In this document: positions 1 through 6,042 of the stretch, piece after piece
How the letters are laid out: every line of letters starts with the position of its first letter
Position numbering within the stretch: position 1 is the stretch's first letter
The notes under the pieces: model-generated
Database searches by the model: none
Seen by the model: the letters and a program-made list of their open reading frames with translations, nothing else
What the model was told of the DNA's origin: nothing
Assembly (NCBI GenBank): GCA_910585655.1
Contig: CAJUFW010000041.1
Coordinates: 5,396-21,292 of the forward strand
Length of the DNA stretch: 15,897 nucleotides
Direction: 5' to 3'
Source: an uncultured Lachnospiraceae bacterium
Lineage (GTDB): Bacteria > Bacillota_A > Clostridia > Lachnospirales > Lachnospiraceae
Program-made: the position numbers and the translations under genes

Positions 1-337
1 CGTTTCGGGCTTCTTCATTGCGAGCGGTGACAGACAATACCTTTTCCTTGGGGTTGACCTTGATTTCAATGCTCGGATTGACGTCGAGTGAAATCGTAGC
101 GGCTACCGCCTGCCCTCTTGGAAGAAGCTGACCGCAGGTAATTCCAAACAGGAACAAAAGCAGGGCAGCCGCTATCCCAACAGACCATTTGAATGAATGG
201 CGAGCAGGTGATTTTTGCGGCAGAAAGAGGATCGTTTGCTCTTGCTGTTTGCAATCGGAGAGTATGGAGTCGAGAACATCCGGAGTAGCTTTAAGAAAAG
301 CCCGCCGTATAGCTTGGTTGATTTCTTTTTCCTTCAT
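1..337 (-). CDS. RsgI-like membrane anti-sigma factor, N-terminal part (runs off window)
   Basis: Reading leftward from the ATG at 337, 112 codons stay open to the window edge. The C-terminus lies outside. Residues 1-50 are a hydrophilic, presumably cytoplasmic region that would bind the sigma factor. Residues about 51-69 form one strongly hydrophobic membrane segment. Right after it, residues about 79-105 carry a DVNPSIEIKVN motif typical of the extracytoplasmic domain just past the membrane in RsgI-family anti-sigma factors. The start overlaps the stop of the upstream sigma gene by four bases (ATGA), so the two are probably translationally coupled. By family analogy it holds the cognate sigma factor at the membrane until an external signal releases it. 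What it senses depends on the missing C-terminal domain. I am confident of the family type and cannot judge full length. Confidence 0.82.
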   Translation of the reverse strand, partial: MKEKEINQAIRRAFLKATPDVLDSILSDCKQQEQTILFLPQKSPARHSFKWSVGIAAALLLFLFGITCGQLLPRGQAVAATISLDVNPSIEIKVNPKEKVLSVTARNEEARN

Positions 338-915
338 ACAATACCTTCCTCTCTAAGATAGTGCTGCAGCTTTTTGATAGCGCGGTGATATTTGGATAGA
401 ACTGTGGACAGAGGCAGGGACAGCAGGGAAGCAATTTCCCGGTGGCGGAAGCCGGAGACTGCGTGCAGGACAACAATCTGCTGCTCTTGTTCGCTTAGCC
501 TGGAAAGGCAGCTTTGAAGCAGGATACGCTCCTCTGTTCCGAGTTGTTCGGGAGCTGGCAGGGAAGAGAGCCAGTCCTCTTCCGGCAAATCGGAGGAATG
601 TGTTTGCTCCCGTAGCTTCTTTCGGCATAGATTTTTCGCAATCGTCAAAATCCATGCCAGAGGTTTTCCAAAGGATTGATAGGATTCTGCCGCCAGATAA
701 ACCTGGACGTAGCAATCATGCAAAACATCTTCGGCGTCTTGCGCGTTTTTTAATATCGAAAGGGAAAAGCTGTATACAGATGCCTTGGTCTGACGATAAA
801 GATCCGCCAGCGCCTCCTGATTACCGGTTGCAATTTCTGCCAGATAATGATCCAGCAGAGAGGGATCGGGAGTAGGAACGGCTGGCGTTACTGCCGCCAA
901 AGAGAGTATTAACAT
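334..915 (-). CDS. ECF-like RNA polymerase sigma factor (sigma-70 family)
   Basis: This is a 193-residue protein of the size expected for a group 4 (ECF) sigma factor. Residues about 24-100 match region 2, with the acidic DAEDVLHDCYVQVY stretch (core-binding part) and PLAWILTIAKNLCRKKLRE (region 2.4, -10 recognition). Residues about 135-188 match region 4, with a helix-turn-helix around LSEQEQQIVVLHAVSGF followed by REIASLLSLPLSTV. The first 20 residues are a less typical hydrophobic/proline-rich tail. I kept the ATG at 915 because an AAAGGGG ribosome binding site sits 10 nt upstream, but a later start is possible. The stop overlaps the RsgI-like gene, so this is a sigma/anti-sigma pair. The gene lies 77 bp downstream of the ABC permease on the same strand, so read-through from that operon is possible. 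Its regulon cannot be read from the sequence. Confidence 0.87.
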   Translation of the reverse strand: MLILSLAAVTPAVPTPDPSLLDHYLAEIATGNQEALADLYRQTKASVYSFSLSILKNAQDAEDVLHDCYVQVYLAAESYQSFGKPLAWILTIAKNLCRKKLREQTHSSDLPEEDWLSSLPAPEQLGTEERILLQSCLSRLSEQEQQIVVLHAVSGFRHREIASLLSLPLSTVLSKYHRAIKKLQHYLREEGIV

Positions 916-992
916 AAATGGTCTGCCCCTTTCTATTTTATTAATCCTTTCAAGAGGGATTTTATTGCATGATAGTAAAAATTTATTTCTGA

Positions 993-1778
993 TTATACAA
1001 TGTCTTTTTTACTATATCGGAAGAAAGCGGCAAAAATTCCAGTGGCAGCGAGGAAAATACCTATGGTCAGATAAGAAGGATTTAAGGTGTTGTTTGCAAT
1101 GATATCCGATCCTTCTGCGTAACCAAAGGGAGTGAGGTATTTTAAAAAGGACGCCTGCTCAGTCAGGTTGGCAATCAGATTTAAAACGTAAAAAATAGCG
1201 GCTATTCCTAATCCCAAGCCAACGCCTCCACGACGCAAAAAGGCAGAGAGACCAAAGCAGATGGCAGCGGTTTCAAGCTGCAGGAGGAAATAGGCGAAAA
1301 ATAATAAAGCCATCGTAGAAAGCTTTGGGGTTTCTTCAACCAGCCAGGTAGAAAGGGCAGTGATTACGACAGCAAACAGGTTCAAAAGAAAAATCTGTGT
1401 ACCGACGGCAGCCAGTTTTTCAGCGATAATCCGAAACCGGCTGATCGGATGTGTGAGTAAAAATTCGGCAGTATGTTCTTTTTCCTCTTTTGCCAAGGCA
1501 GATATTCCGATCAGGGCTGCATATAAGGCGCCGCCCAGTCCCAAAATATTGCCGCATTCTACGCCGAAAAATCCAATGAATTCTCCGAAATTGATCTGAT
1601 CCATGCCGAATGCCTGAGAAAAACCGCCCATTTGAGAAAAGGTTTCGCCGATTTCTTCCATTTGCCCTGCCATTTCCGGGTAAATCAAAATACAAACAGA
1701 CAAGAGAACAGCAATCGCTGCTGCCCAGATAAGAAGGGAGAGTCCTCCTGTCTTTAGTTCATGCTTCCATATTGTCAT
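993..1778 (-). CDS. ABC-2 type transporter permease
   Basis: This 261-residue hydrophobic protein has about six membrane segments (roughly residues 12-34, 76-95, 124-147, 156-180, 185-205 and 235-253), the usual ABC-2 exporter layout. Between the second and third segments, EEKEHTAEFLLTHPISRFR fits the cytoplasmic coupling-helix motif of ABC-2 permeases, which contacts the ATPase. A strong AGGAGG site lies 8 nt before the ATG, and the gene starts 24 bp after the ATPase gene, so both belong to one operon. It forms the membrane channel of an exporter with the ATPase at 1803-2720. The substrate is unknown. Related exporters with small permeases are often linked to bacitracin, lantibiotic or multidrug export, but nothing in this sequence fixes that. 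Confidence 0.88.
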   Translation of the reverse strand: MTIWKHELKTGGLSLLIWAAAIAVLLSVCILIYPEMAGQMEEIGETFSQMGGFSQAFGMDQINFGEFIGFFGVECGNILGLGGALYAALIGISALAKEEKEHTAEFLLTHPISRFRIIAEKLAAVGTQIFLLNLFAVVITALSTWLVEETPKLSTMALLFFAYFLLQLETAAICFGLSAFLRRGGVGLGLGIAAIFYVLNLIANLTEQASFLKYLTPFGYAEGSDIIANNTLNPSYLTIGIFLAATGIFAAFFRYSKKDIV

Positions 1779-1802
1779 GGTGTGACCTCCTATCAGAGAT
1801 GG

Positions 1803-2720
1803 TTAGATGTTAGATTGAGTTGTCGATGTATCATCATAATAATGAAGGAATATTTCCTCCAGATCCGGTTCTGTAATCGTAATGTCGGTAAAAGGCAGGG
1901 AGGACAAGGCGGATAAAAGCGTTTTCGGGCTGCCGCTGTATAGGAAGCTGACGGAGTTTGTCTCCGGCTGGTTTTTTGCAGCGATAGGCTGCGTTATGCC
2001 TTCTAGTGGAGGCAGCGAGGAAATACCATAAAGTGTCACACGTTTGGCGTCGGTATGACCAAGCTGTTCGACCGTACTTGTCACAAGCAGACGTCCCTCC
2101 CGGATAATAGCGGCGTGCCTGCAATAACGTTGTATTTCAGAAAGTATATGGGAGGAGAGGAAAATGGTGGCGCCATCCTGGTTGCGTTCCTTTAAAATCG
2201 TATAAAATTCCCGCTGCATCAACGGATCTAGACCGCTGGTTGGTTCATCAAGGATATACAAACGAGGATGATGCTGCAAGGCGCAAACGATTCCGACTTT
2301 TTTTCGATTTCCCAAAGAAAGTTCATCGATCCGGCGGGAGGCATCAAGCTCGAGCCGTTCACAAAGGCGAGCTGCTTCCGCGCGGCAGTCCTGCCTGCGA
2401 AGATCGGCAGAAAGCTGTAATATATCACGTACCCGAAGACCGGAATAAAAATTGGTTTCGGAAGGCAAATAGCCGATTTCAGACAGAATGCCCTGTTTGT
2501 GGGCAAGAATATTTTTCCCTAACAGTTCCGCCGAACCGTCGGAAGGGGCGATGAGCCCAAGCAAAATACGGATGGTCGTACTCTTGCCCGCGCCGTTCGG
2601 GCCGATAAAGCCGAAAAAATCTCCTTCTGGTACGGACAGGGTAACGTCCAGAATACCACGGCTTTTTTTGCGTCCAGAGCCATAGTATTTGGTTAGGTTG
2701 GTAGTAGAAATAGCGTTCAT
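1803..2720 (-). CDS. ABC transporter ATP-binding protein (ABC-2 exporter type)
   Basis: This is a 305-residue ATPase. It shows Walker A GPNGAGKST at residues 40-48, GYLPSE at the Q-loop position (83-88, with S in place of glutamine, as often seen in this ABC-2 group), an ABC signature written LSLGN at 134-138, Walker B LYILDEP at 154-160, the D-loop SGLD, and the H-loop histidine at 191. The C-terminal about 75 residues are the extra domain common in BcrA/drug-exporter-type ATPases. The start has GGAGG 7 nt upstream. It is 45 bp downstream of the TetR gene and 24 bp upstream of the permease, giving a three-gene operon. It powers export by ATP hydrolysis at the inner face of the membrane. Substrate unknown. 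Confidence 0.92.
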   Translation of the reverse strand: MNAISTTNLTKYYGSGRKKSRGILDVTLSVPEGDFFGFIGPNGAGKSTTIRILLGLIAPSDGSAELLGKNILAHKQGILSEIGYLPSETNFYSGLRVRDILQLSADLRRQDCRAEAARLCERLELDASRRIDELSLGNRKKVGIVCALQHHPRLYILDEPTSGLDPLMQREFYTILKERNQDGATIFLSSHILSEIQRYCRHAAIIREGRLLVTSTVEQLGHTDAKRVTLYGISSLPPLEGITQPIAAKNQPETNSVSFLYSGSPKTLLSALSSLPFTDITITEPDLEEIFLHYYDDTSTTQSNI

Positions 2721-2765
2721 AATAAAACCTCCATGACAGCGTTTGCTGCAGTTTTTAGGATAGGC

Positions 2766-3377
2766 TTAGCCTTGCAGAAAAATTTGTTTCCAAAAGGAAA
2801 GCATGTTTTGAAAGTCTCTTTCAAACTGAATGACATCCAACGGCTGGTCTTTTTGGATGAATTTCCAGATATAGCCTTCCGAGGCATAGAGCATTTCCCG
2901 ATACATCATTTCCAGGTCAAGACCGTCGCAAAAGTCGGTCGGATCGAGTGAGGCAAGAATCCCCATAGCTTCGCCGTTAAGGAAATTCTGGTAGCTTGCC
3001 TGAATATCTCTGGATACTTCCGAGTCGGTTTCGTAGTAGGCGCGGATAGCAAAGGCAGCCATCTCCGGATTCTCTTTCATAAGTTGAATTTTGGCGCGCA
3101 TACCGCATTCTAGCATATCAAAGAACGGCTGCGGCTGGTAACAGCCGTATTGCGTCAGGAATTGAAGCGTGCGTTTGGCTGCTTCTTCCCATAAAAACAG
3201 ATAAAATTCTTTTTTGTTATGAAAATAATGAAATAAAAGGGATTTACTTATGTGGGCGATAGAAGCGACCTCGCCAACTGGGCATTTTCGGTAACAGTTT
3301 CGCGAAAAAACAAAAAATCCTGCCTGTATGATTGCCTGCTGTTTTTCGGATGGAAGCTGATAAAATTTATGGTTCAT
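2766..3377 (-). CDS. TetR/AcrR-family transcriptional regulator
   Basis: The protein is 203 residues from the ATG at 3377. That start was chosen because an AAGGGAGGG site lies 6 nt before it; an upstream in-frame ATG at 3431 has no such site. Residues about 8-60 form a TetR DNA-binding domain: an N-terminal helix, then the turn-helix stretch PVGEVASIAHISKSLLFHYF and NKKEFYLFL. The rest is an all-helical ligand-binding/dimer domain, as is usual. It is the first gene of the operon with the ABC exporter, so it probably represses its own operon until a ligand, perhaps the exported compound, binds. A TATAAT box lies about 35 nt upstream of the start. Confidence 0.9.
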   Translation of the reverse strand: MNHKFYQLPSEKQQAIIQAGFFVFSRNCYRKCPVGEVASIAHISKSLLFHYFHNKKEFYLFLWEEAAKRTLQFLTQYGCYQPQPFFDMLECGMRAKIQLMKENPEMAAFAIRAYYETDSEVSRDIQASYQNFLNGEAMGILASLDPTDFCDGLDLEMMYREMLYASEGYIWKFIQKDQPLDVIQFERDFQNMLSFWKQIFLQG

Positions 3378-3411
3378 GAAAAGCCCTCCCTTTTTTCTTT
3401 TGGTGATTTTT

Positions 3412-3417
3412 ATTATA
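3412..3417 (-). promoter_or_regulatory. Putative -10 box of the TetR-ABC exporter operon
   Basis: On the minus strand these six bases read TATAAT, 34 nt before the TetR start codon. No good -35 hexamer is visible at 16-18 bp. An inverted pair CTTCC (3418-3422) / GGAAG (3437-3441) sits directly upstream and could be part of an operator. Confidence 0.45.
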
Positions 3418-3457
3418 CTTCCGTTGACCATTTTTGGGAAGGGGGAAAAAATAAGTC

Positions 3458-3486
3458 TTGTTGCGCTTCTGGATTTGTATTATAAT
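3458..3486 (+). promoter_or_regulatory. Sigma-A-type promoter of the small membrane protein gene
   Basis: TTGTTG at 3458-3463 and a perfect TATAAT at 3481-3486 are separated by 17 bp. The start codon follows at 3544, with GGGGAGG just before it. The promoter points away from the TetR operon, so the two units are divergent and share about 165 bp. Confidence 0.65.
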
Positions 3487-3543
3487 AGGGAAACAAAAGC
3501 GGTAAATAGAGGATTGAGCATTGGAATAGGGGAGGAATTTGTT

Positions 3544-3756
3544 ATGGGATTAGCGTATGCCATGATAGCGGTAATGCTGGTTGGTTCAGCCGTGATAGGG
3601 ATTCTTTTGCTGAAAGTTGCCTGGGATCTTTGGCGGGTAAGGCAGAAAAAACTGCTGCCTGCTTTGTTTCTGATTCCAGCCGGATTTTGTATTGTGGTTG
3701 CGGTTTCTCTGGCGGTATTGGTATGGAAGGAGCCTCCGTGGAGATTTCGTTTTTGA
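3544..3756 (+). CDS. Small two-helix membrane protein, function unknown
   Basis: The product is 70 residues. I chose the ATG at 3544 because GGGGAGG lies 8 nt upstream; the frame is open further upstream, but that part overlaps the promoter and the divergent regulator. Two hydrophobic stretches (about residues 3-28 and 38-61) are linked by the basic segment RVRQKK, predicting a hairpin in the membrane with the loop and short C-terminus on the same or opposite sides. I do not recognise a family. It has its own promoter, divergent from the TetR/ABC operon. It may simply be a small membrane peptide, possibly related to export or stress. No function can be assigned. Confidence 0.6.
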   Translation: MGLAYAMIAVMLVGSAVIGILLLKVAWDLWRVRQKKLLPALFLIPAGFCIVVAVSLAVLVWKEPPWRFRF

Positions 3757-3902
3757 GAGTTTCGGCAGACGGACGTCATAGGAGAGGAGTATTTAGACGG
3801 GGAAAGATAAAAAACAGTTGCAAGAAGCCAAAAGATATGGTATCGTAATAGTAGCCCATAAGGAAATCGGGTGATTTTTGTACACGAAAGGAGAGATGTT
3901 TT

Positions 3903-3970
3903 ATGAAAAATCAAACACAGGTGAGGAAAATCAAACAATGACGGTGCGTTCCGTCCGTAACCTTTCGTGA
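3903..3970 (+). other. Two overlapping mini-ORFs with strong Shine-Dalgarno (possible leader peptides)
   Basis: GAAAGGAGAG lies a few bases before an ATG at 3903 that opens a 12-residue ORF (MKNQTQVRKIKQ) ending in TGA at 3939-3941. A second ATG at 3938 overlaps that stop (ATGA) and encodes 10 residues (MTVRSVRNLS) ending at 3970. The terminator at 4026 follows about 55 nt later. The arrangement resembles a leader-peptide attenuator before rsgA, but it could equally be the remains of a broken gene, because after the first TGA the same frame stays open to about 4003. Confidence 0.35.
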
Positions 3971-4025
3971 AGTGTATGGCAAAATAAAAAGTAGTTGGTA
4001 ATTTGTGAAGCACGCTCATGGAGGC

Positions 4026-4049
4026 ACACTCTGGAGAGGGTGTTTTTTT
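4026..4049 (+). terminator. Intrinsic terminator upstream of rsgA
   Basis: ACACTCT (4026-4032) pairs with AGGGTGT (4037-4043) around the loop GGAG, with one G-T wobble, and is followed by a run of seven T (4043-4049). Flanking GCACG (4011-4015) and CGTGC (4050-4054) could extend pairing around it. It ends or attenuates transcripts coming from the 3458 promoter. Confidence 0.7.
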
Positions 4050-4174
4050 CGTGCAAAAAAAGATAAATTTGTCATACCGAGGGAGCCCTAACAGCCGGGC
4101 TTCCTGATTGCCGGCGTTTGCCGAGAAAGTGGTAGATAGCCTGAGAATTCGGGCATACCAGAAAGTGAGAATAC

Positions 4175-5191
4175 GTGAAGCAAAATAAATGGAAAGAAGC
4201 AAATACAAAAGAAGAGAATGTTATACAGGCAAGGGTAGTTGAGGTACAGAAGGAATTGTTTGTAGTGTGCTATGAATGGGAAGGGATTTTTCAGAGAAGA
4301 CCTGCCCGTTTGAAGGCGTCGGCTTTTTACTATAACCAGAAAGCGACGGCAAACGACTATCCTGTGATAGGAGACGACGTTCGGGTATGGCGTAACGAAC
4401 AGGGAGAGGATCGAATCGAAGAGGTACTGCCAAGACGTTCCTGGCTGTCACGTCCGAACCCGGCGACGTCCGGGCAGACCGAACAGGGAATCGCAGCTAA
4501 TTTTGACGTCATTTTATTGATTCAATCGCTTAACCAAAACCTCAATCCTAGGCGGATGGAACGTTATCTGACGGTTGCCTGGAATAGCGGCGCGACGCCG
4601 GTCGTCGTTTTGACGAAGGCAGATTTATTAGAGGAAGAAGAGGAACTAAAGGCGTGCGTCGATCAGATAGAGCAGGTTGCCGTAGGGGTGTCCGTGCTGG
4701 CAGTGAGCGCGTTGACCGGAGAGGGAATGGAAGCAGTAGAAGCTCTGCTGGAACCAGGGAAAACTTTTCTGCTGGTAGGCTCTTCTGGTATCGGGAAGTC
4801 TACCCTGGTCAATGCCCTGGCAGGTCGGGAAGTAATGGCAACCTCAGAAATTCGTGAGGAGGACGGAAGAGGGAGACACACGACAACACACCGCCAGATG
4901 ATTACTCTGTCAAACGGAGCGTGCTTGATTGATACGCCGGGGATGAGAGAACTGGGAATATGGAATGCCGAGGATGGAGTGGAAGGCGCTTTTTCGGATG
5001 TGGAGGAATTGGCAGTTTGGTGTCGTTTCCGGGACTGCCGCCATGATCGGGAACCAGGCTGTGCGGTCAAACTGGCTATCCAGGAGGGACGACTGACGGA
5101 AAAGCGCTTTCAATCATGGAAAAAACTCCAGCGGGAGGCTGCCCATCAGGCGAGAAAATTAGCGCGGAAAGAAGCTGTCCGGCGGAAGTGA
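4175..5191 (+). CDS. rsgA: RsgA, small ribosomal subunit assembly GTPase
   Basis: This 338-residue protein is a circularly permuted GTPase that checks late maturation of the 30S subunit in the cytoplasm. An N-terminal OB-fold covers about residues 15-90 (GDDVRVWR). G-motifs come in permuted order: G4 TKAD at 147-150, SAL at 178-180, G1 GSSGIGKST at 202-210, RHTTT at 234-238, and G3 DTPG at 253-256. The C-terminal zinc site is intact: Cys283, Cys288, His290, Cys296. A lysine/arginine-rich tail ends the protein. The start is a GTG at 4175; a stop lies three codons upstream in frame and no ATG lies nearby, so GTG is the only reasonable choice, although its Shine-Dalgarno is weak. The N-terminus is slightly shorter than in many relatives of this type. 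A terminator and mini-ORFs precede it. Confidence 0.95.
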   Translation: MKQNKWKEANTKEENVIQARVVEVQKELFVVCYEWEGIFQRRPARLKASAFYYNQKATANDYPVIGDDVRVWRNEQGEDRIEEVLPRRSWLSRPNPATSGQTEQGIAANFDVILLIQSLNQNLNPRRMERYLTVAWNSGATPVVVLTKADLLEEEEELKACVDQIEQVAVGVSVLAVSALTGEGMEAVEALLEPGKTFLLVGSSGIGKSTLVNALAGREVMATSEIREEDGRGRHTTTHRQMITLSNGACLIDTPGMRELGIWNAEDGVEGAFSDVEELAVWCRFRDCRHDREPGCAVKLAIQEGRLTEKRFQSWKKLQREAAHQARKLARKEAVRRK

Positions 5192-5197
5192 TTTTGC

Positions 5198-5226
5198 TTG
5201 TGAAAAAAAGTGGCTTATGATAAAAT
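5198..5226 (+). promoter_or_regulatory. Putative promoter of the toxin-antitoxin operon
   Basis: TTGTGA (5198-5203) and TAAAAT (5221-5226) are spaced by 17 bp in the gap after rsgA. A small inverted repeat ATAG/CTAT follows, between the -10 box and the ribosome binding site GGAAGGG (5251-5257), and might serve autoregulation. Confidence 0.5.
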
Positions 5227-5268
5227 AATAGCATTATAGTTTAGCTATCAGGAAGGGATGTGAATAGG

Positions 5269-5502
5269 ATGACGCTTCAGCAGCAGGCGGCGAACGTGAT
5301 AGAACAGTTACCAGATGAGAAAATACTTCAGGTAATCCAATTTGCAAGATTTTTGTCAACAGGTTCTGATTTTAAAACTTCTACAGAACAGAGAATAGCG
5401 GATGAAGATGGTTATATCAGGAAGCCTGGCATATTAAAACGAAATATGATTATGTCGGAGGACTTTGATGAAATCCCAGAATGTTTTAAGGAGTATATGT
5501 GA
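5269..5502 (+). CDS. Antitoxin of a type II toxin-antitoxin pair (DUF2281-like)
   Basis: The product is 77 residues from the ATG at 5269. GGAAGGG lies 11 nt upstream of that ATG, whereas the alternative GTG at 5260 is too close to it. The N-terminus (AANVIEQLPDEKILQVIQFARFL) matches the short helical segment of DUF2281-type antitoxins that pair with PIN toxins. The C-terminal part, with MSEDFDEIPECF, resembles the acidic tail with which such antitoxins wrap their toxin. Its stop overlaps the toxin start, so the pair is translationally coupled. The expected role is neutralising the toxin and, with it, repressing the operon. The DNA is visibly more AT-rich than rsgA, fitting horizontal acquisition. 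Confidence 0.8.
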   Translation: MTLQQQAANVIEQLPDEKILQVIQFARFLSTGSDFKTSTEQRIADEDGYIRKPGILKRNMIMSEDFDEIPECFKEYM

Positions 5503-5879
5503 TGTATTTATTGGATACGTGTGCTTTTTTGTGGTTTTTGGATGATAGCCCAAGCTTATCTAAAAAAGCGAGAGATGTGATAGGAAAGAGCAATGATTTA
5601 TATTTAAGTGTTGTATCTTTGTGGGAGATTGCAATTAAAAAGACGATCCATAAGTTAGATATGGAAGAGAGTATCTCGGAGCTAGAAACGATTTGTAATC
5701 AGTATGGAATTATAATTTTACCAATAAAGGTTTCGTATTTGGAACGGATTGGGCAGCTTCCTATGATTCATGGAGATCCGTTCGATAGGTTGATTATGGC
5801 TACGGCGTTAGAAGAACAACTTACCCTGATTACCCATGATATCAATATAAGAAAATACGAGATCGAATTATGTTGGTAA
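5502..5879 (+). CDS. PIN-domain ribonuclease toxin (VapC-like)
   Basis: This is a 125-residue single PIN domain. The acidic metal-binding residues are all present: Asp5 in YLLDTCAFLW, Glu42 in SLWEIAIKK, Asp92 and Asp95 in HGDPFDRLI, and Asp113 in LITHD, so the enzyme should be active. PIN toxins cleave RNA, often tRNA or rRNA, in a metal-dependent way; the target here is unknown. I chose the ATG at 5502 overlapping the antitoxin stop (TGATG); the GTG one codon earlier is an alternative. No gene follows in the operon. HGDPFDR and the motif spacing are like PIN proteins paired with DUF2281-type antitoxins. Confidence 0.88.
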   Translation: MYLLDTCAFLWFLDDSPSLSKKARDVIGKSNDLYLSVVSLWEIAIKKTIHKLDMEESISELETICNQYGIIILPIKVSYLERIGQLPMIHGDPFDRLIMATALEEQLTLITHDINIRKYEIELCW

Positions 5880-5954
5880 GAAGGCATGGAATAAGGGAAT
5901 AGAAAGTGATTATTTTGTGCAAATAAGGACACAGTTTCCCGCAAAAACAGTCCT

Positions 5955-5982
5955 GTACCTTCTAGGAAACCTATGGTACAAT
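5955..5982 (+). promoter_or_regulatory. Extended -10 promoter with overlapping inverted repeat before the rhamnosidase
   Basis: TACAAT at 5977-5982 is preceded by TGG, making an extended -10 element, with no good -35. An inverted repeat overlaps it: GTACC (5955-5959) with GGTAC (5975-5979), and inside it TAGG (5963-5966) with CCTA (5970-5973). The poor -35 plus the palindrome suggests a regulated promoter. Confidence 0.5.
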
Positions 5983-6042
5983 AGAACTTAGCAATAAAAC
6001 TGTTCGGAAAAATAATAACTTTTATACGAGGAGGAACAGGAT

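Larger units (their letters stand above)
3757..4174 (+). other. Gene-poor stretch of about 420 bp before rsgA
   Basis: No ORF of normal gene size with good coding character was found here on the plus strand. It holds two tiny ORFs with a strong Shine-Dalgarno (3903-3970), an intrinsic terminator (4026-4049), and an imperfect hairpin (around 4081-4105, AGCCC/GGGCT core). I recognise no riboswitch consensus (T-box, SAM, PreQ1 and cyclic-di-GMP were considered). A 242-codon open frame on the minus strand across this region has no family resemblance and overlaps the small membrane gene. Confidence 0.5.

Noticed and set aside
3939..4003. Internal UGA in the mini-ORF frame as a selenocysteine codon
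   Set aside because: There is no stable hairpin of the bacterial SECIS type directly after the UGA, and no selenoprotein family is recognised.
4055..4174. A riboswitch upstream of rsgA
   Set aside because: Only an imperfect AGCCC/GGGCT hairpin is visible, and no known riboswitch core motif could be matched by eye.
3480..4208. A 242-codon open frame on the minus strand across the small membrane gene and the rsgA upstream region
   Set aside because: It shows no family resemblance and overlaps a promoter, a terminator and the better-supported small membrane gene. It looks like the complement of low-stop sequence.
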